Source: [Clostridium] celerecrescens 18A (GTDB lineage Bacteria; Bacillota; Clostridia; Lachnospirales; Lachnospiraceae). Taken from it: DNA of 64,000 nucleotides. How positions within the stretch are numbered: the stretch's first letter is position 1; every line of letters begins with the position of its first letter. The translations under genes were made by a program, and so were the position numbers. Location of the stretch: contig NZ_PGET01000001.1 of assembly GCF_002797975.1 (NCBI RefSeq), positions 3,603,501 to 3,667,500 on the forward strand, in the 5' to 3' direction. The notes beneath the pieces are model-generated. The model was not told the origin of the DNA, searched no databases, and was given only the letters and a program-made list of their open reading frames with translations. Shown here one piece after another: positions 17,430-26,380 of the stretch.

Positions 17430-18206
17430 TTATTTCTCCCAAATTTTCCATGGCGCCTGTCCGGATTGCCACAAATCTTCCAGCTTCTTCATTTCCCGCT
17501 GAGTATCCATACACTGCCAGAAGCCATTGTGATGGAAGCTCATAAGCTGACCTTCTGCCGCCAGGCTCTGCAATGGTTCTTTTTCAAATACGGTGGTATC
17601 ATCCTTTAAATAAGAAAAGATCTCAGGATTTAAGACCATGAATCCCCCGTTGATCAGGCTATTATCCGCTTCGTCCTTCTCCCGGAATGAACGGACCACA
17701 TCGCCTTCGTCAATATCCAAAACCCCTTTTAGCTGGGCGATATTGACGGTAGTCATGGTAGCAGTCTTTCCATGATCCTGATGGAATTTTAATAAACCCT
17801 TCAAATCCACATCGCATACTCCGTCTCCATAGGTCATCATAAAGGGTTCATTGCCGATGTAAGGCTGGATGCGCTTAATACGTCCGCCGGTCATGGTATT
17901 TAACCCCGTATCCACCAGGGTCACCTTCCATGGCTCCGCATAATTGTTATGTACCTCCATCTTATTATTGGCAAGATCAAAGGTCACATCTGATGTATGC
18001 AGAAAATAATCTGCAAAAAATTCTTTTACAACATACTGCTTATATCCAAGGCAAATAACAAAATCGTGAAAGCCATATTGGGAATAATACTTCATGATAT
18101 GCCACAAAATAGGCTTTTCCCCGATCTCAATCATCGGCTTTGGTTTCAAATGGCTCTGCTCACTGATCCTGCTGCCAAAACCTCCCGCTAATAAAACTAC
18201 CTTCAT
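17430..18206 (-). CDS. rfbF: Glucose-1-phosphate cytidylyltransferase
   Basis: 258-aa nucleotidyltransferase making CDP-glucose from CTP and glucose-1-phosphate. The N-terminal signature LLAGGFGSRISEQSHLKPKPMIEIGEKPILWHIMK is the classic sugar-nucleotide pyrophosphorylase motif; MMTYGDGVCDVDL carries the metal-binding Asp. Start at 18206 because GGAGG is 8 nt upstream; the 18221 frame start is inside that leader. First committed step for rfbG and rfbH downstream. Confidence 0.95.
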   Translation of the reverse strand: MKVVLLAGGFGSRISEQSHLKPKPMIEIGEKPILWHIMKYYSQYGFHDFVICLGYKQYVVKEFFADYFLHTSDVTFDLANNKMEVHNNYAEPWKVTLVDTGLNTMTGGRIKRIQPYIGNEPFMMTYGDGVCDVDLKGLLKFHQDHGKTATMTTVNIAQLKGVLDIDEGDVVRSFREKDEADNSLINGGFMVLNPEIFSYLKDDTTVFEKEPLQSLAAEGQLMSFHHNGFWQCMDTQREMKKLEDLWQSGQAPWKIWEK

Positions 18207-18229
18207 CACTTCATCCTCCAAATGTTCAT

Positions 18230-19012
18230 TTATTCATACTCTTTATAAGCCTTACGGTAAAAGTGCATCAGCACCTTTACAACCGGACCCGGCCACATCT
18301 TTGAAAACATATGGGCTTCTTCCCGGAGACGGCTGTTGTCCGCTATACAGGCCTTTGTCGTGGCCTCTCCGTGAACCCTGTAATACAGGATCGGTTTTTC
18401 TACGCTAATAAAACGTCCCGGCAGTCCGGCTAACTGATAAAGCGTATCCCAATCCAATGCAAACTGATAGGGAGAGTTAAAAAGAGACTCACCTAATCTT
18501 TCCTTATTATATGCACACGCAGGACAGCAGATGGAATTGCCGAACATCAAAACGCTTTTTTTGACCCAGGTTAAGTGGCTGATACGCCGGTAACGCAAAG
18601 GAAGCCTAAGAAAGCGTTTGATAAACTCCACTTTTTCAAAAACAGCGGGCTGGTTTCCCCTGATTACCGTATATCCACCTGTAAACAGTGTCATATCCGG
18701 GTATTTTTCATAACATTCCAGAAGTTTCTTCACATAATCCTTCCGGTATAAATCATCCTGGTGGGCGATGGTAACAAAACGGGCAGAAGCCTGGTTATAG
18801 GCAAAGTTCCAGTCTTCCCGTATATTGCTTTTCCCATACCGCACAAACAGCGGGACTCCGTACTTGTCCGCCATTTTTTCAATGTAAGGGCTGGGCGTTG
18901 ATGTGCAAATTATAACCTCCGAATTAACGCTTTGTTTTAAAAGGGAACGGAGGCAGGCTTCAAGATATGGCGAATCCTTATATGCACAGACCGCAAATGC
19001 ATGTGGTTTCAT
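18230..19012 (-). CDS. Family 2 glycosyltransferase
   Basis: 260-aa GT-A fold transferase, probably acting on a surface glycan. N-terminal AFAVCAYKDSPYLEACLRSLLKQS is the GT2 nucleotide-binding start; the acidic site is AHQDDLYRKDYV near residue 90 (HQDD replacing the usual DADD); DWDTLYQLA later in the chain resembles the ED-type catalytic region. No membrane segment. First gene of the operon with rfbF, rfbG, rfbH and licD, with an extended -10 promoter upstream. It may transfer the dideoxy sugar or build the acceptor; the sequence does not decide. Confidence 0.87.
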   Translation of the reverse strand: MKPHAFAVCAYKDSPYLEACLRSLLKQSVNSEVIICTSTPSPYIEKMADKYGVPLFVRYGKSNIREDWNFAYNQASARFVTIAHQDDLYRKDYVKKLLECYEKYPDMTLFTGGYTVIRGNQPAVFEKVEFIKRFLRLPLRYRRISHLTWVKKSVLMFGNSICCPACAYNKERLGESLFNSPYQFALDWDTLYQLAGLPGRFISVEKPILYYRVHGEATTKACIADNSRLREEAHMFSKMWPGPVVKVLMHFYRKAYKEYE

Positions 19013-19135
19013 ATTTTGTCTCCTAATGAATCAAGGGGATATACTTGCATATCCAGTAGATTCACATACTCAAGGTTAAAAGATTCTTTCCTTTATACCT
19101 TGCACCTCAAATGGGCTTATTATTATCTGGCTATG

Positions 19136-19144
19136 ATTATACCA
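19136..19144 (-). promoter_or_regulatory. Extended -10 promoter of the glycan operon
   Basis: On the minus strand the sequence reads TGGTATAAT, an extended -10 element identical to the one in front of the phospholipase-family gene. No clear -35. The leader to 19012 is about 120 nt. Confidence 0.5.
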
Positions 19145-19265
19145 TAAATACCGCAAAACATTCTACCATATTCATTATTTTGAAAGAATTTGTCTATGAG
19201 GCTGTAAACTTGAAATTTTTGCAGGATTTTGCAGAATGAAGAAAAATCTTGTATGATTGGAATAT

Positions 19266-19311
19266 CCGGGATCCCTGCCCTCTCACCGTCAGTGAAAGGC
19301 CGGGTTCCCGG
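19266..19311 (-). terminator. Compound hairpin after deoC, probable terminator
   Basis: CCGGGA (19266-19271) pairs with TCCCGG (19306-19311), enclosing an inner TCTCAC / GTGAAA stem. It lies 20 nt past the deoC stop at the end of the nucleoside operon. The T run on the minus strand lies about 20 nt further on, so it is not a textbook terminator. Confidence 0.45.
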
Positions 19312-19332
19312 TAAAGATTGGAAGGCAGATAC

Positions 19333-19974
19333 CTATTCAGAAGCCATGGCAGAACTAGTTCCAATGCGCTGGCATCCCTGGGCGATAAATGCTTCTATTT
19401 CAGTCCTGTTTTTTATACCGCCTGACGCCTTTATCCTGACATTTGATCCGATATGCTTTTTAAATAATTCAATGTCTTCCGGTTTTGCTCCGCCAGACCC
19501 AAAGCCAGTAGAGGTCTTGATAAAATCAGCACCTCCCTCTGTTACGCACCGGCACAATTCTACTTTTTCATTCTCAGTCAAATAGCAGGTTTCTATGATT
19601 ACCTTTAATATGCGGCCGCTTCCAACGGTTTTTTTAAGCTCGGTGATTTCATCCTTTACCTTATCAAAATCTCCGTTTTTTACATCCCCCAGGTTTATCA
19701 CCATGTCGATCTCATTGGCTCCTTCCATCAGAGCCTGTTTTGTTTCAGCCACTTTTGCTTCCTTTGCTGCATATCCCAGGGGGAATCCAATGACTGTACA
19801 GATATTAAGTTTCTCATAAGCGTTTCTTACCCTCATGACATAAGAAGGCGGAATGCATACGGATGCCGTGTGACGGGCCACAGCCTCATCGCATAATTCC
19901 CTGATTTCCTCCCAGGTGGTTGTCGCCTTTAACCGGGTATGATCGATATACCCCATCATTTCTACACTGTCCAT
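19333..19974 (-). CDS. deoC: Deoxyribose-phosphate aldolase
   Basis: 213-aa class I aldolase splitting 2-deoxyribose-5-phosphate into glyceraldehyde-3-phosphate and acetaldehyde. Schiff-base Lys in FIKTSTGFGSGGA, second Lys in VRIKASGGIKN, plus NEIDMVINLG. Normal length. Start at 19974 (MDSVEMMG) after ATGGAGG. Last gene of the nucleoside operon: it consumes the deoxyribose moiety released by the phosphorylases; the linking phosphopentomutase is not in the window. Confidence 0.95.
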   Translation of the reverse strand: MDSVEMMGYIDHTRLKATTTWEEIRELCDEAVARHTASVCIPPSYVMRVRNAYEKLNICTVIGFPLGYAAKEAKVAETKQALMEGANEIDMVINLGDVKNGDFDKVKDEITELKKTVGSGRILKVIIETCYLTENEKVELCRCVTEGGADFIKTSTGFGSGGAKPEDIELFKKHIGSNVRIKASGGIKNRTEIEAFIAQGCQRIGTSSAMASE

Positions 19975-20006
19975 AAAAACCTCCATTTTTCCTTCTTTTA
20001 TGACCT

Positions 20007-20951
20007 TTAAAATACTGACAGCAGCTTCCTGACCGCCAGATCGGAATCCACACGGACACAGTATTGGATTTCATCATGATCATACACCGGAATAAAATCT
20101 TCATCTCTCTTAATCATGCCCCGGAACTCTTCATTTTCATACTCTACCGCAGCTCTTACCATACGGTACTCACCGATTGACGGATCCCCGGCAATCACCA
20201 TGGCCAGCGGATCATGAACCACGCACCGCTCCTGACACCCCATGGATTGGTTGCTGAACTGGAAATAGTATTCCAGCGCGGACTGCATATACTGTACAAT
20301 CTTCCGGTTCTCTTCCCTGCAATACTTGCCCAGCAGGGAAATATCCTGAGCGGATATAAATGTTTCCATTGTAACATCAAGACCTACCACGGTCGCGGGA
20401 AAGCCTGCCCGGAATACAAGATCCGCGGCTTTCGCATCCCCATATATATTCGCTTCCGCATATGCGCTGATATTGCCAGGCTTATGGAAGGCTCCTCCCA
20501 TGATTACCAAATGCTTAATTTTATGTGGAAGCCTTGGATCCTTTTCCAGAGCTGCGGCTATATTAGTCAGACGTCCCAAGGCAACAATGGTTAAATCCCC
20601 GCGAAGTTCCTCCGCCTTTCTTATAATAAAGTCCGAAGCCTTCTCGTTCAAAGGCTTTTGCTCTGATTCCGGCAATTCAACGTTGCCGATCCCATTGTCT
20701 CCATGAATATGAATGGGGTAAGGCTCTGCGATACCAGTCATGCTCTGGTTTGCCCCCACGATTACCGGAACGTCATAGCCGCATTCAGCCAGTTTAATTA
20801 GCCGCAGTGTGTTTTCCGCCGCCTGCATGGAGGATGTGTTTCCGTACACAGTGGTAAAACCCTCTACATAAAGCTTTTTATTTTTTAAGGCATATAATAT
20901 GGCTATTGAATCATCGATACCCGTATCGCAATCCACTATAATATGTTTCAT
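20007..20951 (-). CDS. Inosine/uridine-preferring nucleoside hydrolase
   Basis: 314-aa cytoplasmic hydrolase that cleaves the N-glycosidic bond of ribonucleosides. The Ca2+-binding N-terminal motif DCDTGIDDSIAI is intact, and further family elements are VYGNTS, VGANQSM, HGDNGIGN, IMGGAF and HDPLAM. Placed between a phosphorylase and deoC, it gives a phosphate-independent route for incoming nucleosides. AAAGGAAG precedes the ATG. Confidence 0.93.
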   Translation of the reverse strand: MKHIIVDCDTGIDDSIAILYALKNKKLYVEGFTTVYGNTSSMQAAENTLRLIKLAECGYDVPVIVGANQSMTGIAEPYPIHIHGDNGIGNVELPESEQKPLNEKASDFIIRKAEELRGDLTIVALGRLTNIAAALEKDPRLPHKIKHLVIMGGAFHKPGNISAYAEANIYGDAKAADLVFRAGFPATVVGLDVTMETFISAQDISLLGKYCREENRKIVQYMQSALEYYFQFSNQSMGCQERCVVHDPLAMVIAGDPSIGEYRMVRAAVEYENEEFRGMIKRDEDFIPVYDHDEIQYCVRVDSDLAVRKLLSVF

Positions 20952-21085
20952 CCGTTATGCTTCCTTTCCAATTGCTTACAAAATCGCTAAAAATTAATTA
21001 CTTCTATTATAGCAGGGGTCGGCAGTCCCGCTCTCTGCTTACAAAATGTCTGCATCATACATGAGCATCCGCTTACAGCATCTTT

Positions 21086-21853
21086 TTAACGGTCTGCCAT
21101 GTCCTTTTTAATAATCTGTGTCATTGCTTCTATTCCCACCTGGATCGCCCTGTCTTCCCATTCCCTGGGATAATCCTTATCGTCATTGCTATAACTTTTG
21201 TAATTGGTCGCACTGATCATGACAGATGACATTCTGATGTCAAGGGAGGCAGCTACCAGAAACAGCGTTGCGCACTCCATGCTGGAATTGGTGGCCCCAC
21301 CCTTTTCATAAGCTTCCCATTTATTTTTTAACTCATAATACACCGGCTTTGTCTCAGGGGACACTTCCGTGTAAAAGGAGTCCTTTGAGATAGTCACTCC
21401 GATATTATAAGGAATGTCTAGCTTTTTTGCCGCAGCTTCCAGTTCTTTTACCATCTCATAGTCCGGAACAGCGGGGAATTCCTCAGGAAGATAATGAATC
21501 CCTGTTCCCTCCATCCTCACTGCTCCGTTGGGAATGACAACATCCCCCACCTTAACCTTTGGGGAGGTAGAAGCACAGGAGCCGATCCTCATCATGGTGT
21601 GAGCGCCGCATTCATACAATTCTTCTACCGCAATGGCCGAAGAAGGTCCTCCGATTCCTGTGCTGGTGACGGAAACAGGCACTCCTGCCAGGGTTCCCGT
21701 ATATGTAAGATACTCTCTGTGATGGGCTATTTTAACGGGATTATCAAAATAGGCTGCTATTTTGGCTGCCCGCTCCACGCTTCCAGGCAAGAATACATAT
21801 TGTCCTACCTGATCTTTGGTAATGTTCAAATGCATCATCTTTTTTTCCTGCAT
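21086..21853 (-). CDS. Nucleoside phosphorylase (uridine phosphorylase type)
   Basis: 255-aa NP-I family enzyme converting nucleoside and phosphate to base and (deoxy)ribose-1-phosphate. N-terminal QYVFLPGSVERA is the phosphate-binding loop, TSTGIGGPSSAIAVEEL and MMRIGSC the central motifs, SSMECATLFLVA the ribose and base site. It is clearly paralogous to the gene at 28500-29264 (same length, motif by motif). The start at 21853 is behind AGGAGA; the longer frame to 21904 is translated repeat D. Confidence 0.92.
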   Translation of the reverse strand: MQEKKMMHLNITKDQVGQYVFLPGSVERAAKIAAYFDNPVKIAHHREYLTYTGTLAGVPVSVTSTGIGGPSSAIAVEELYECGAHTMMRIGSCASTSPKVKVGDVVIPNGAVRMEGTGIHYLPEEFPAVPDYEMVKELEAAAKKLDIPYNIGVTISKDSFYTEVSPETKPVYYELKNKWEAYEKGGATNSSMECATLFLVAASLDIRMSSVMISATNYKSYSNDDKDYPREWEDRAIQVGIEAMTQIIKKDMADR

Positions 21854-21872
21854 GTCCTGCTCTCTCCTGTCT

Positions 21873-21970
21873 TTTCCTATTATCTGCCCATGCCTTCTGG
21901 GCATAAAGGGATACCCTTAGGGTGTTTCCTATTATCTGCCCATGCCTTCTGGGCATAAAGGGATACCCTT
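21873..21970 (-). repeat. Palindromic intergenic repeat, perfect tandem copies D1 and D2
   Basis: Two head-to-tail copies with a 52-bp period (21873-21924 and from 21925), essentially identical over the shared part, implying recent duplication. The sense strand reads GGGTATCCCTTTATGCCCA, spacer, TGGGCAGATAATAGGAAAC. D2 begins with the stop codon of the upstream phosphorylase gene (21969-21971). Here the family's AGGAAAGAGGAAAC end has changed to AGATAATAGGAAAC, and the next gene uses its own ribosome site. Confidence 0.93.
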
Positions 21971-22739
21971 ACCGGTTCTCCTGTTCAAAGCGGTAAATCG
22001 CCTCTAAAACAACCCGAATCTCATCATCCCAGCCTGCTGCCAGACCTGTATTCTCGGTTTCATAAATTACGTCGCCTGTAACAATATTGCCGGATACGGC
22101 ACTGATCATGGCCCCTCTTACCTTCCGTCGGTGGCAGACCGTATAAAGGGCGGAGCTTTCCATCTCAACATTTAAGCAGCCAAGCTTAGATAATTTCCCG
22201 ATCCATTCCTCTGTTTCGCCGTAAAACGCATCGTCGCTGGCATTGATTCCATAATAGAGACTGCCGGAAATATCATCTTTCATATCCTTTGCCGTGTCAA
22301 TCAACATTCTTGTCAAGTCAAAGTCCGGGACCGCAGGGAAACAATCCGGCACGTAAAATCTGGAGGTTCCTTCATTTTTCATGGAAGCGGTGGAAATCAT
22401 CAAATCCCCGATTTTAATCCCTTCCTGCAGGGCTGCGCTGCTGCCAATGCGGATTAAGCATTTTGCTCCGATATTGATCAGCTCTTCCGCTGCAATGGCA
22501 GCTGACGGGCAGCCCATTCCCGTTGATGTAACAGAAACCTTTACCCCCTTATAGTATCCTGTAAAGGTACGGTGCTCCCGGTTATTGGCTACCAGCCGGG
22601 CATCTTCCAGATATTTCGCCACTCGGTCGGAACGGGCCGGATCGCCAGGAAGCAAAACATAGTCGCCGATATCTCCGGGACTCAAATGGATGTGGTACTG
22701 TCTTTTACCAAGAGTTTTTTCATCTTTATTTAATGACAT
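21969..22739 (-). CDS. Nucleoside phosphorylase (second type)
   Basis: 256-aa NP-I family phosphorylase. Motifs: YVLLPGDPARSDRVAKYL, TSTGMGCPSAAIAAEELINIGAKCLIRIGSSAAL and LNVEMESSALYTVCHRRKVRGAMI. The GDPARSDRVA loop and VEMESSALY resemble uridine phosphorylases and are distinct from the paralogous pair at 21086 and 28500, suggesting a different nucleoside preference. Overlaps the end of the permease gene by 14 nt. Confidence 0.92.
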   Translation of the reverse strand: MSLNKDEKTLGKRQYHIHLSPGDIGDYVLLPGDPARSDRVAKYLEDARLVANNREHRTFTGYYKGVKVSVTSTGMGCPSAAIAAEELINIGAKCLIRIGSSAALQEGIKIGDLMISTASMKNEGTSRFYVPDCFPAVPDFDLTRMLIDTAKDMKDDISGSLYYGINASDDAFYGETEEWIGKLSKLGCLNVEMESSALYTVCHRRKVRGAMISAVSGNIVTGDVIYETENTGLAAGWDDEIRVVLEAIYRFEQENR

Positions 22740-23664
22740 TTTGCTGTATCTCCTTATTTTTCATATTTTTTTGCCGTTGCTTTTGAATGGAGTAAACGGT
22801 CAGACCTAAAATGGTCGCCCCGTAAGGCAGCATCTGTACAAATTCTGATGGAATCTGCAAAAGCTGCAGGATATTGGAAAGGCCGTCAAAGAAGGAAAAT
22901 ACCATGGAAGAGATTAAGGCTCCCACCGGGTTTGCCTGTCCCATGGCACAGGCCGCAAGAGCGATAAACCCGCGCCCGGCTACCATATCCCTGGTAAACA
23001 TGGATAAGTAACCCATGGATAAATACATTCCTCCCATTCCCGCCATAACACCGCATAATAAAATAGCCAGAAACCGGATCTTAACTACATTCTGCCCTAC
23101 GCTGGAAGCTGCGCTGGGATTTTCCCCTACGGCCCTCATACGAAGTCCCATCGGGGTACGGTATAAAAAGACTGAGATCACAATCACCATGAGAAAGGCG
23201 AAGTAGGTGATCACATTGTGGCCGGATAAAATATCTCCAAGTACAGGAATTTCCTTTATAATAGGGATGTTGACTGCGGGAAAGCTAAAGCTCTTTAAGG
23301 ATGAACTGGACCCTTTTTCCCCTGTTGCAAGCTGGAGCACAAAGACCGTAAGCCCGCCGGCTATGGTGTTAACTGCCGTACCGCACAAAACAGCGTTAGC
23401 CTTTAACATCAGATGGAAGTATGCGAAAACTCCGCTTACAATTAAGGCCGCACCAACACCTGCCGCAAGCCCCCAAAACAGATTACCTCCCCATGCACTT
23501 CCCAGAACACCAAAGAGAGCCGAAATGAGCATGATCCCATCTAATCCAAGATTGACCACTCCCGTTCTTTCGCAGATCACTGCGCCCAAAGAAGTAAGTA
23601 AAATAGGAGTTGCCACACGAATCCACATAAAAAGGAAATCAACGATAAATGAATAATCAATCAT
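22726..23664 (-). CDS. Nucleoside ABC transporter permease 2
   Basis: 312-aa membrane permease of the branched-chain/BMP-associated family (YufQ-like), with about nine hydrophobic segments. The N-terminal TPILLTSLGAVICERTGVVNLGLDGIMLISAL and later AVGENPSAASSVGQNV motifs are diagnostic. It pairs with the permease at 23661. Overlap of 4 nt with that gene and 14 nt with the downstream phosphorylase points to tight operon coupling. Confidence 0.93.
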   Translation of the reverse strand: MIDYSFIVDFLFMWIRVATPILLTSLGAVICERTGVVNLGLDGIMLISALFGVLGSAWGGNLFWGLAAGVGAALIVSGVFAYFHLMLKANAVLCGTAVNTIAGGLTVFVLQLATGEKGSSSSLKSFSFPAVNIPIIKEIPVLGDILSGHNVITYFAFLMVIVISVFLYRTPMGLRMRAVGENPSAASSVGQNVVKIRFLAILLCGVMAGMGGMYLSMGYLSMFTRDMVAGRGFIALAACAMGQANPVGALISSMVFSFFDGLSNILQLLQIPSEFVQMLPYGATILGLTVYSIQKQRQKNMKNKEIQQNVIK

Positions 23665-24797
23665 TTACTACATCTCCTTTCATTATTACCGTCCAAGCTT
23701 TTTGGACATAGTGGTATACCCGCAGGGTGTTTCATTCCAGTTTCTGCCTTTGCAGCCTCTACGATCATTCTCTGCTTCCATTTCTTAAGCAAAGCCTCGG
23801 CTGCAATCATCAGGATCATGACCCCCTGGATGATCTTTACCACTTCACTGCTGACATCACTGTTTCTTGCCATAATGTTTGCGCCTACATTCAGATACCC
23901 CATAAATAGAGCCGCAAGAGGCACAAGGAGGGGATTGTTTCTGGCTAGTAAAGCGACCGCAATTCCGGTCCACCCGTATCCCGGACTCGAGGTCCATTTA
24001 AAACGGGTATACATGCCCAAAAGTTCCGCGCCTCCGCCCATTCCTGCCAGGGCACCGGCAATTACCTGGGAGGCCACCATGATGCCGGTGACCTTTATCC
24101 CCGAATAGTTTGCAAACTTCGGATTGTTTCCCACAATTCTTAACTTCATTCCAAAGGTAGTACGGAAGAGCAGAAAATAAATGAGCAGGCAGAGGATAAC
24201 CGCAAGGATAATTCCAGCATGGATCCTGGTGCCCCCTATGATTACCGGCAGCAGGGAAGTATCCAGAAATGCAATGGAAGCAAGGCTTGAACTGCTGATC
24301 TCACGAAAATAGTAGCTTACCATATAGATGGCAAAAAACTGGACGATATAGTTTAGCATCAGTGAGGTCACCACTTCTGAAACCTGCCATTTCATTTTTA
24401 ACAGCGCAGGAATCAGAGCTACGACAGCGCCCATAGCTGCCGCTGCCAGCAATGCCACCGCGGAATGAATGCCGGTCGGAAGGGGAACAGAGGTCGCAAC
24501 CATCATTGCACCAAGGGTTCCGATGAAAAAAGCGCCCTCTGCGATCATGGAAAACTGTCCTGCTCCAAAAATCAGGATAACGGCCAGGGCCGTAAACATT
24601 AGCGGGGAAGCTGCCTCCACTATATTGCCGATGCGGCGGAAGGAGGTAAAGGGACCGATGAAAAAACTGAAAAAGGCGTTCATCGGTTCAGAACTTGTTC
24701 CTAATACAATCGCTGTGACAAGACCGCAGGACACCAAAATTGCTATCATCAGTTTTGCCATATCAACGATTAAGTGAATCCGTTTATTACTGTCCAT
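23661..24797 (-). CDS. Nucleoside ABC transporter permease 1, with repeat-encoded C-terminus
   Basis: 378-aa membrane permease (YufP-like) with GAGQFSMIAEGAFFIGTLGAMM and IVGNNPKFANYSGIKV motifs typical of the family and about ten hydrophobic segments. The natural C-terminal helix ends near EALLKKWKQRMIVEAAKAE. The last roughly 25 residues (MKHPAGIPLCPKSLDGN and beyond) are encoded by repeat copy E. This is an unusual, probably unstructured cytoplasmic tail. Overlaps the ATPase gene by 11 nt. Confidence 0.92.
   Translation of the reverse strand: MDSNKRIHLIVDMAKLMIAILVSCGLVTAIVLGTSSEPMNAFFSFFIGPFTSFRRIGNIVEAASPLMFTALAVILIFGAGQFSMIAEGAFFIGTLGAMMVATSVPLPTGIHSAVALLAAAAMGAVVALIPALLKMKWQVSEVVTSLMLNYIVQFFAIYMVSYYFREISSSSLASIAFLDTSLLPVIIGGTRIHAGIILAVILCLLIYFLLFRTTFGMKLRIVGNNPKFANYSGIKVTGIMVASQVIAGALAGMGGGAELLGMYTRFKWTSSPGYGWTGIAVALLARNNPLLVPLAALFMGYLNVGANIMARNSDVSSEVVKIIQGVMILMIAAEALLKKWKQRMIVEAAKAETGMKHPAGIPLCPKSLDGNNERRCSK
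23692..23735 (-). repeat. Palindromic repeat copy E, inside a coding sequence
   Basis: On the sense strand: GAAACACCCTGCGGGTATACC, ACTATGTCCAAAAAGCTTGGACGG. The family stem TGCCCA/TGGGCA is replaced by TGTCCA/TGGACG, a compensatory-looking change. It lies in frame at the 3' end of the permease gene. Confidence 0.8.
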
Positions 24798-26349
24798 GAC
24801 AAGCCTCCTTTATCTCTGCTTCTGACTGCTTTTCAATACCAAGCATATATTTTCCAAGCTCAAGCTCGCTGATCATCCCTGCATCCGGGAAATACGCCAC
24901 AATCTGTCCTTCATGCATGACAATGATGCTGTCGGATAATCCCAGCACTTCATTTAAATCTGAGCTGATGAGCAATACGGATTTTTTATTGTCTCTCATT
25001 TTGATCAGCCGTTTACGGATGAATTCAGTTGCGCCCACATCCACGCCTCTGGTAGGCTGGTTGGCAATGATGACCTTGGGATCGCTGGACAGTTCCCGGG
25101 CAAGGACTGCCTTTTGGATATTGCCGCCGGAGAGGCTGTCAATCCTGACATCCGGATTTTTGCACAGCACCTGATAATCCTTTGCCATATCAAGCCCGTA
25201 TTGCTTTATCTTTCGTTTGTCGATGATCCCATGCTTTGAAAACTTCTCCTGGGAAATTTTATCGGAAAGGGTATTTTCCGTGATGGTCAGCGCAGGGGCC
25301 ACGCCGGTGGTCATGCGGTCCTCCGGAATATGGGAAACAGAAAGTGCCCGGATATCTTTAATATTGCAACCGGAAATCTCCTTGCCGCACATCTCGATAG
25401 AACCGGTATTATACTTTCGAAGCCCTGTCAAAGCTTCCGCCAGCTCGGACTGGCCGTTACCCTCTACACCTGCAATTCCGAGGATCTCCCCTTCTCTTAA
25501 AAGAAAAGATACATTATTTACATGAGTTTTCCCGTTCTCACCGGAAATGCTTAAATCCTTTACCCGGATGGTGGGATCTCCGATCTCCGGCGGTTTTTTC
25601 TCTATGTTCAGTATAACGTCCCTTCCCACCATAAGGTTGGAGATGTCCTGTTCCGTTACATCCTTCATATCATACAGGCCCATAGACCTTCCCTGGCGAA
25701 TGATGGATATCCTGTCACACAGTTCTTTTACTTCGTTCAGCTTATGGGAAATGAAAATTATGGTATAGCCATTGCTCTTAAGCCTCTTTAATTCCTCAAA
25801 TAATTCGGTGGTTTCCTGTGGGGTCAGGACTGCGGTTGGTTCATCTAAAATCAGTATCTTCGCTCCCCGGAACAATGCTTTCAGTATCTCTACCTTTTGT
25901 TTTTGGCCAACGGTCAGATCTTCAACCTTTACCCTGGGGTTCACCTGCATGTTGAATTTATCCGCCATCTCTTCTACCTGCCTGTGGGCTTTCTTCCTGT
26001 TGATCAGCAAGCCTTTTCTTGGTTCAACGCCCAGAATGACATTCTCCGCAACCGTGAGCGATGGAACCAGCATAAAATGCTGGTGTACCATTCCGATCCC
26101 CAGACTGATCGCTGATTGAGGAGAAGAAATAATGGTTTTTTCGCCATTGACGTAAATATCCCCTGAGGTAGGCTGCTCTTCGCCAAAAATGATTTTCATT
26201 AAAGTGGATTTACCCGCTCCGTTTTCACCGGACAAAGCATGGATTTCTCCGGCTAGTACAGAGAAGTGGATCCCCTTATTCGCCATTACGCCATTGGAGT
26301 ATACTTTAACAATATTTTCCATCCGCAATACTTCTTTTTTCTCTTCCAT
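24787..26349 (-). CDS. Nucleoside ABC transporter ATP-binding protein (double ABC)
   Basis: 520-aa ATPase with two ABC cassettes, as in YufO/RbsA-type sugar and nucleoside importers. Cassette 1: Walker A GENGAGKSTLMK, signature LTVGQKQKVEI, Walker B ILILDEPTAVLT. Cassette 2: degenerate Walker A GVEGNGQSEL, signature LSGGNIQKAVLARE, and VIIANQPTRGVD in place of a canonical Walker B Glu (Gln), as is usual for the second half in this family. Energises the two permeases. Confidence 0.95.
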   Translation of the reverse strand: MEEKKEVLRMENIVKVYSNGVMANKGIHFSVLAGEIHALSGENGAGKSTLMKIIFGEEQPTSGDIYVNGEKTIISSPQSAISLGIGMVHQHFMLVPSLTVAENVILGVEPRKGLLINRKKAHRQVEEMADKFNMQVNPRVKVEDLTVGQKQKVEILKALFRGAKILILDEPTAVLTPQETTELFEELKRLKSNGYTIIFISHKLNEVKELCDRISIIRQGRSMGLYDMKDVTEQDISNLMVGRDVILNIEKKPPEIGDPTIRVKDLSISGENGKTHVNNVSFLLREGEILGIAGVEGNGQSELAEALTGLRKYNTGSIEMCGKEISGCNIKDIRALSVSHIPEDRMTTGVAPALTITENTLSDKISQEKFSKHGIIDKRKIKQYGLDMAKDYQVLCKNPDVRIDSLSGGNIQKAVLARELSSDPKVIIANQPTRGVDVGATEFIRKRLIKMRDNKKSVLLISSDLNEVLGLSDSIIVMHEGQIVAYFPDAGMISELELGKYMLGIEKQSEAEIKEACHGQ

Positions 26350-26380
26350 CCTTATTACTCCTTAAAAATCCTGTTGGAAA

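Noticed and set aside
19022..19105. Possible further copies of the palindromic repeat upstream of the glycosyltransferase
   Set aside because: Only short pieces such as GCAAGTATA and GGTATAAAGGAAAG match; no stem, so not counted.
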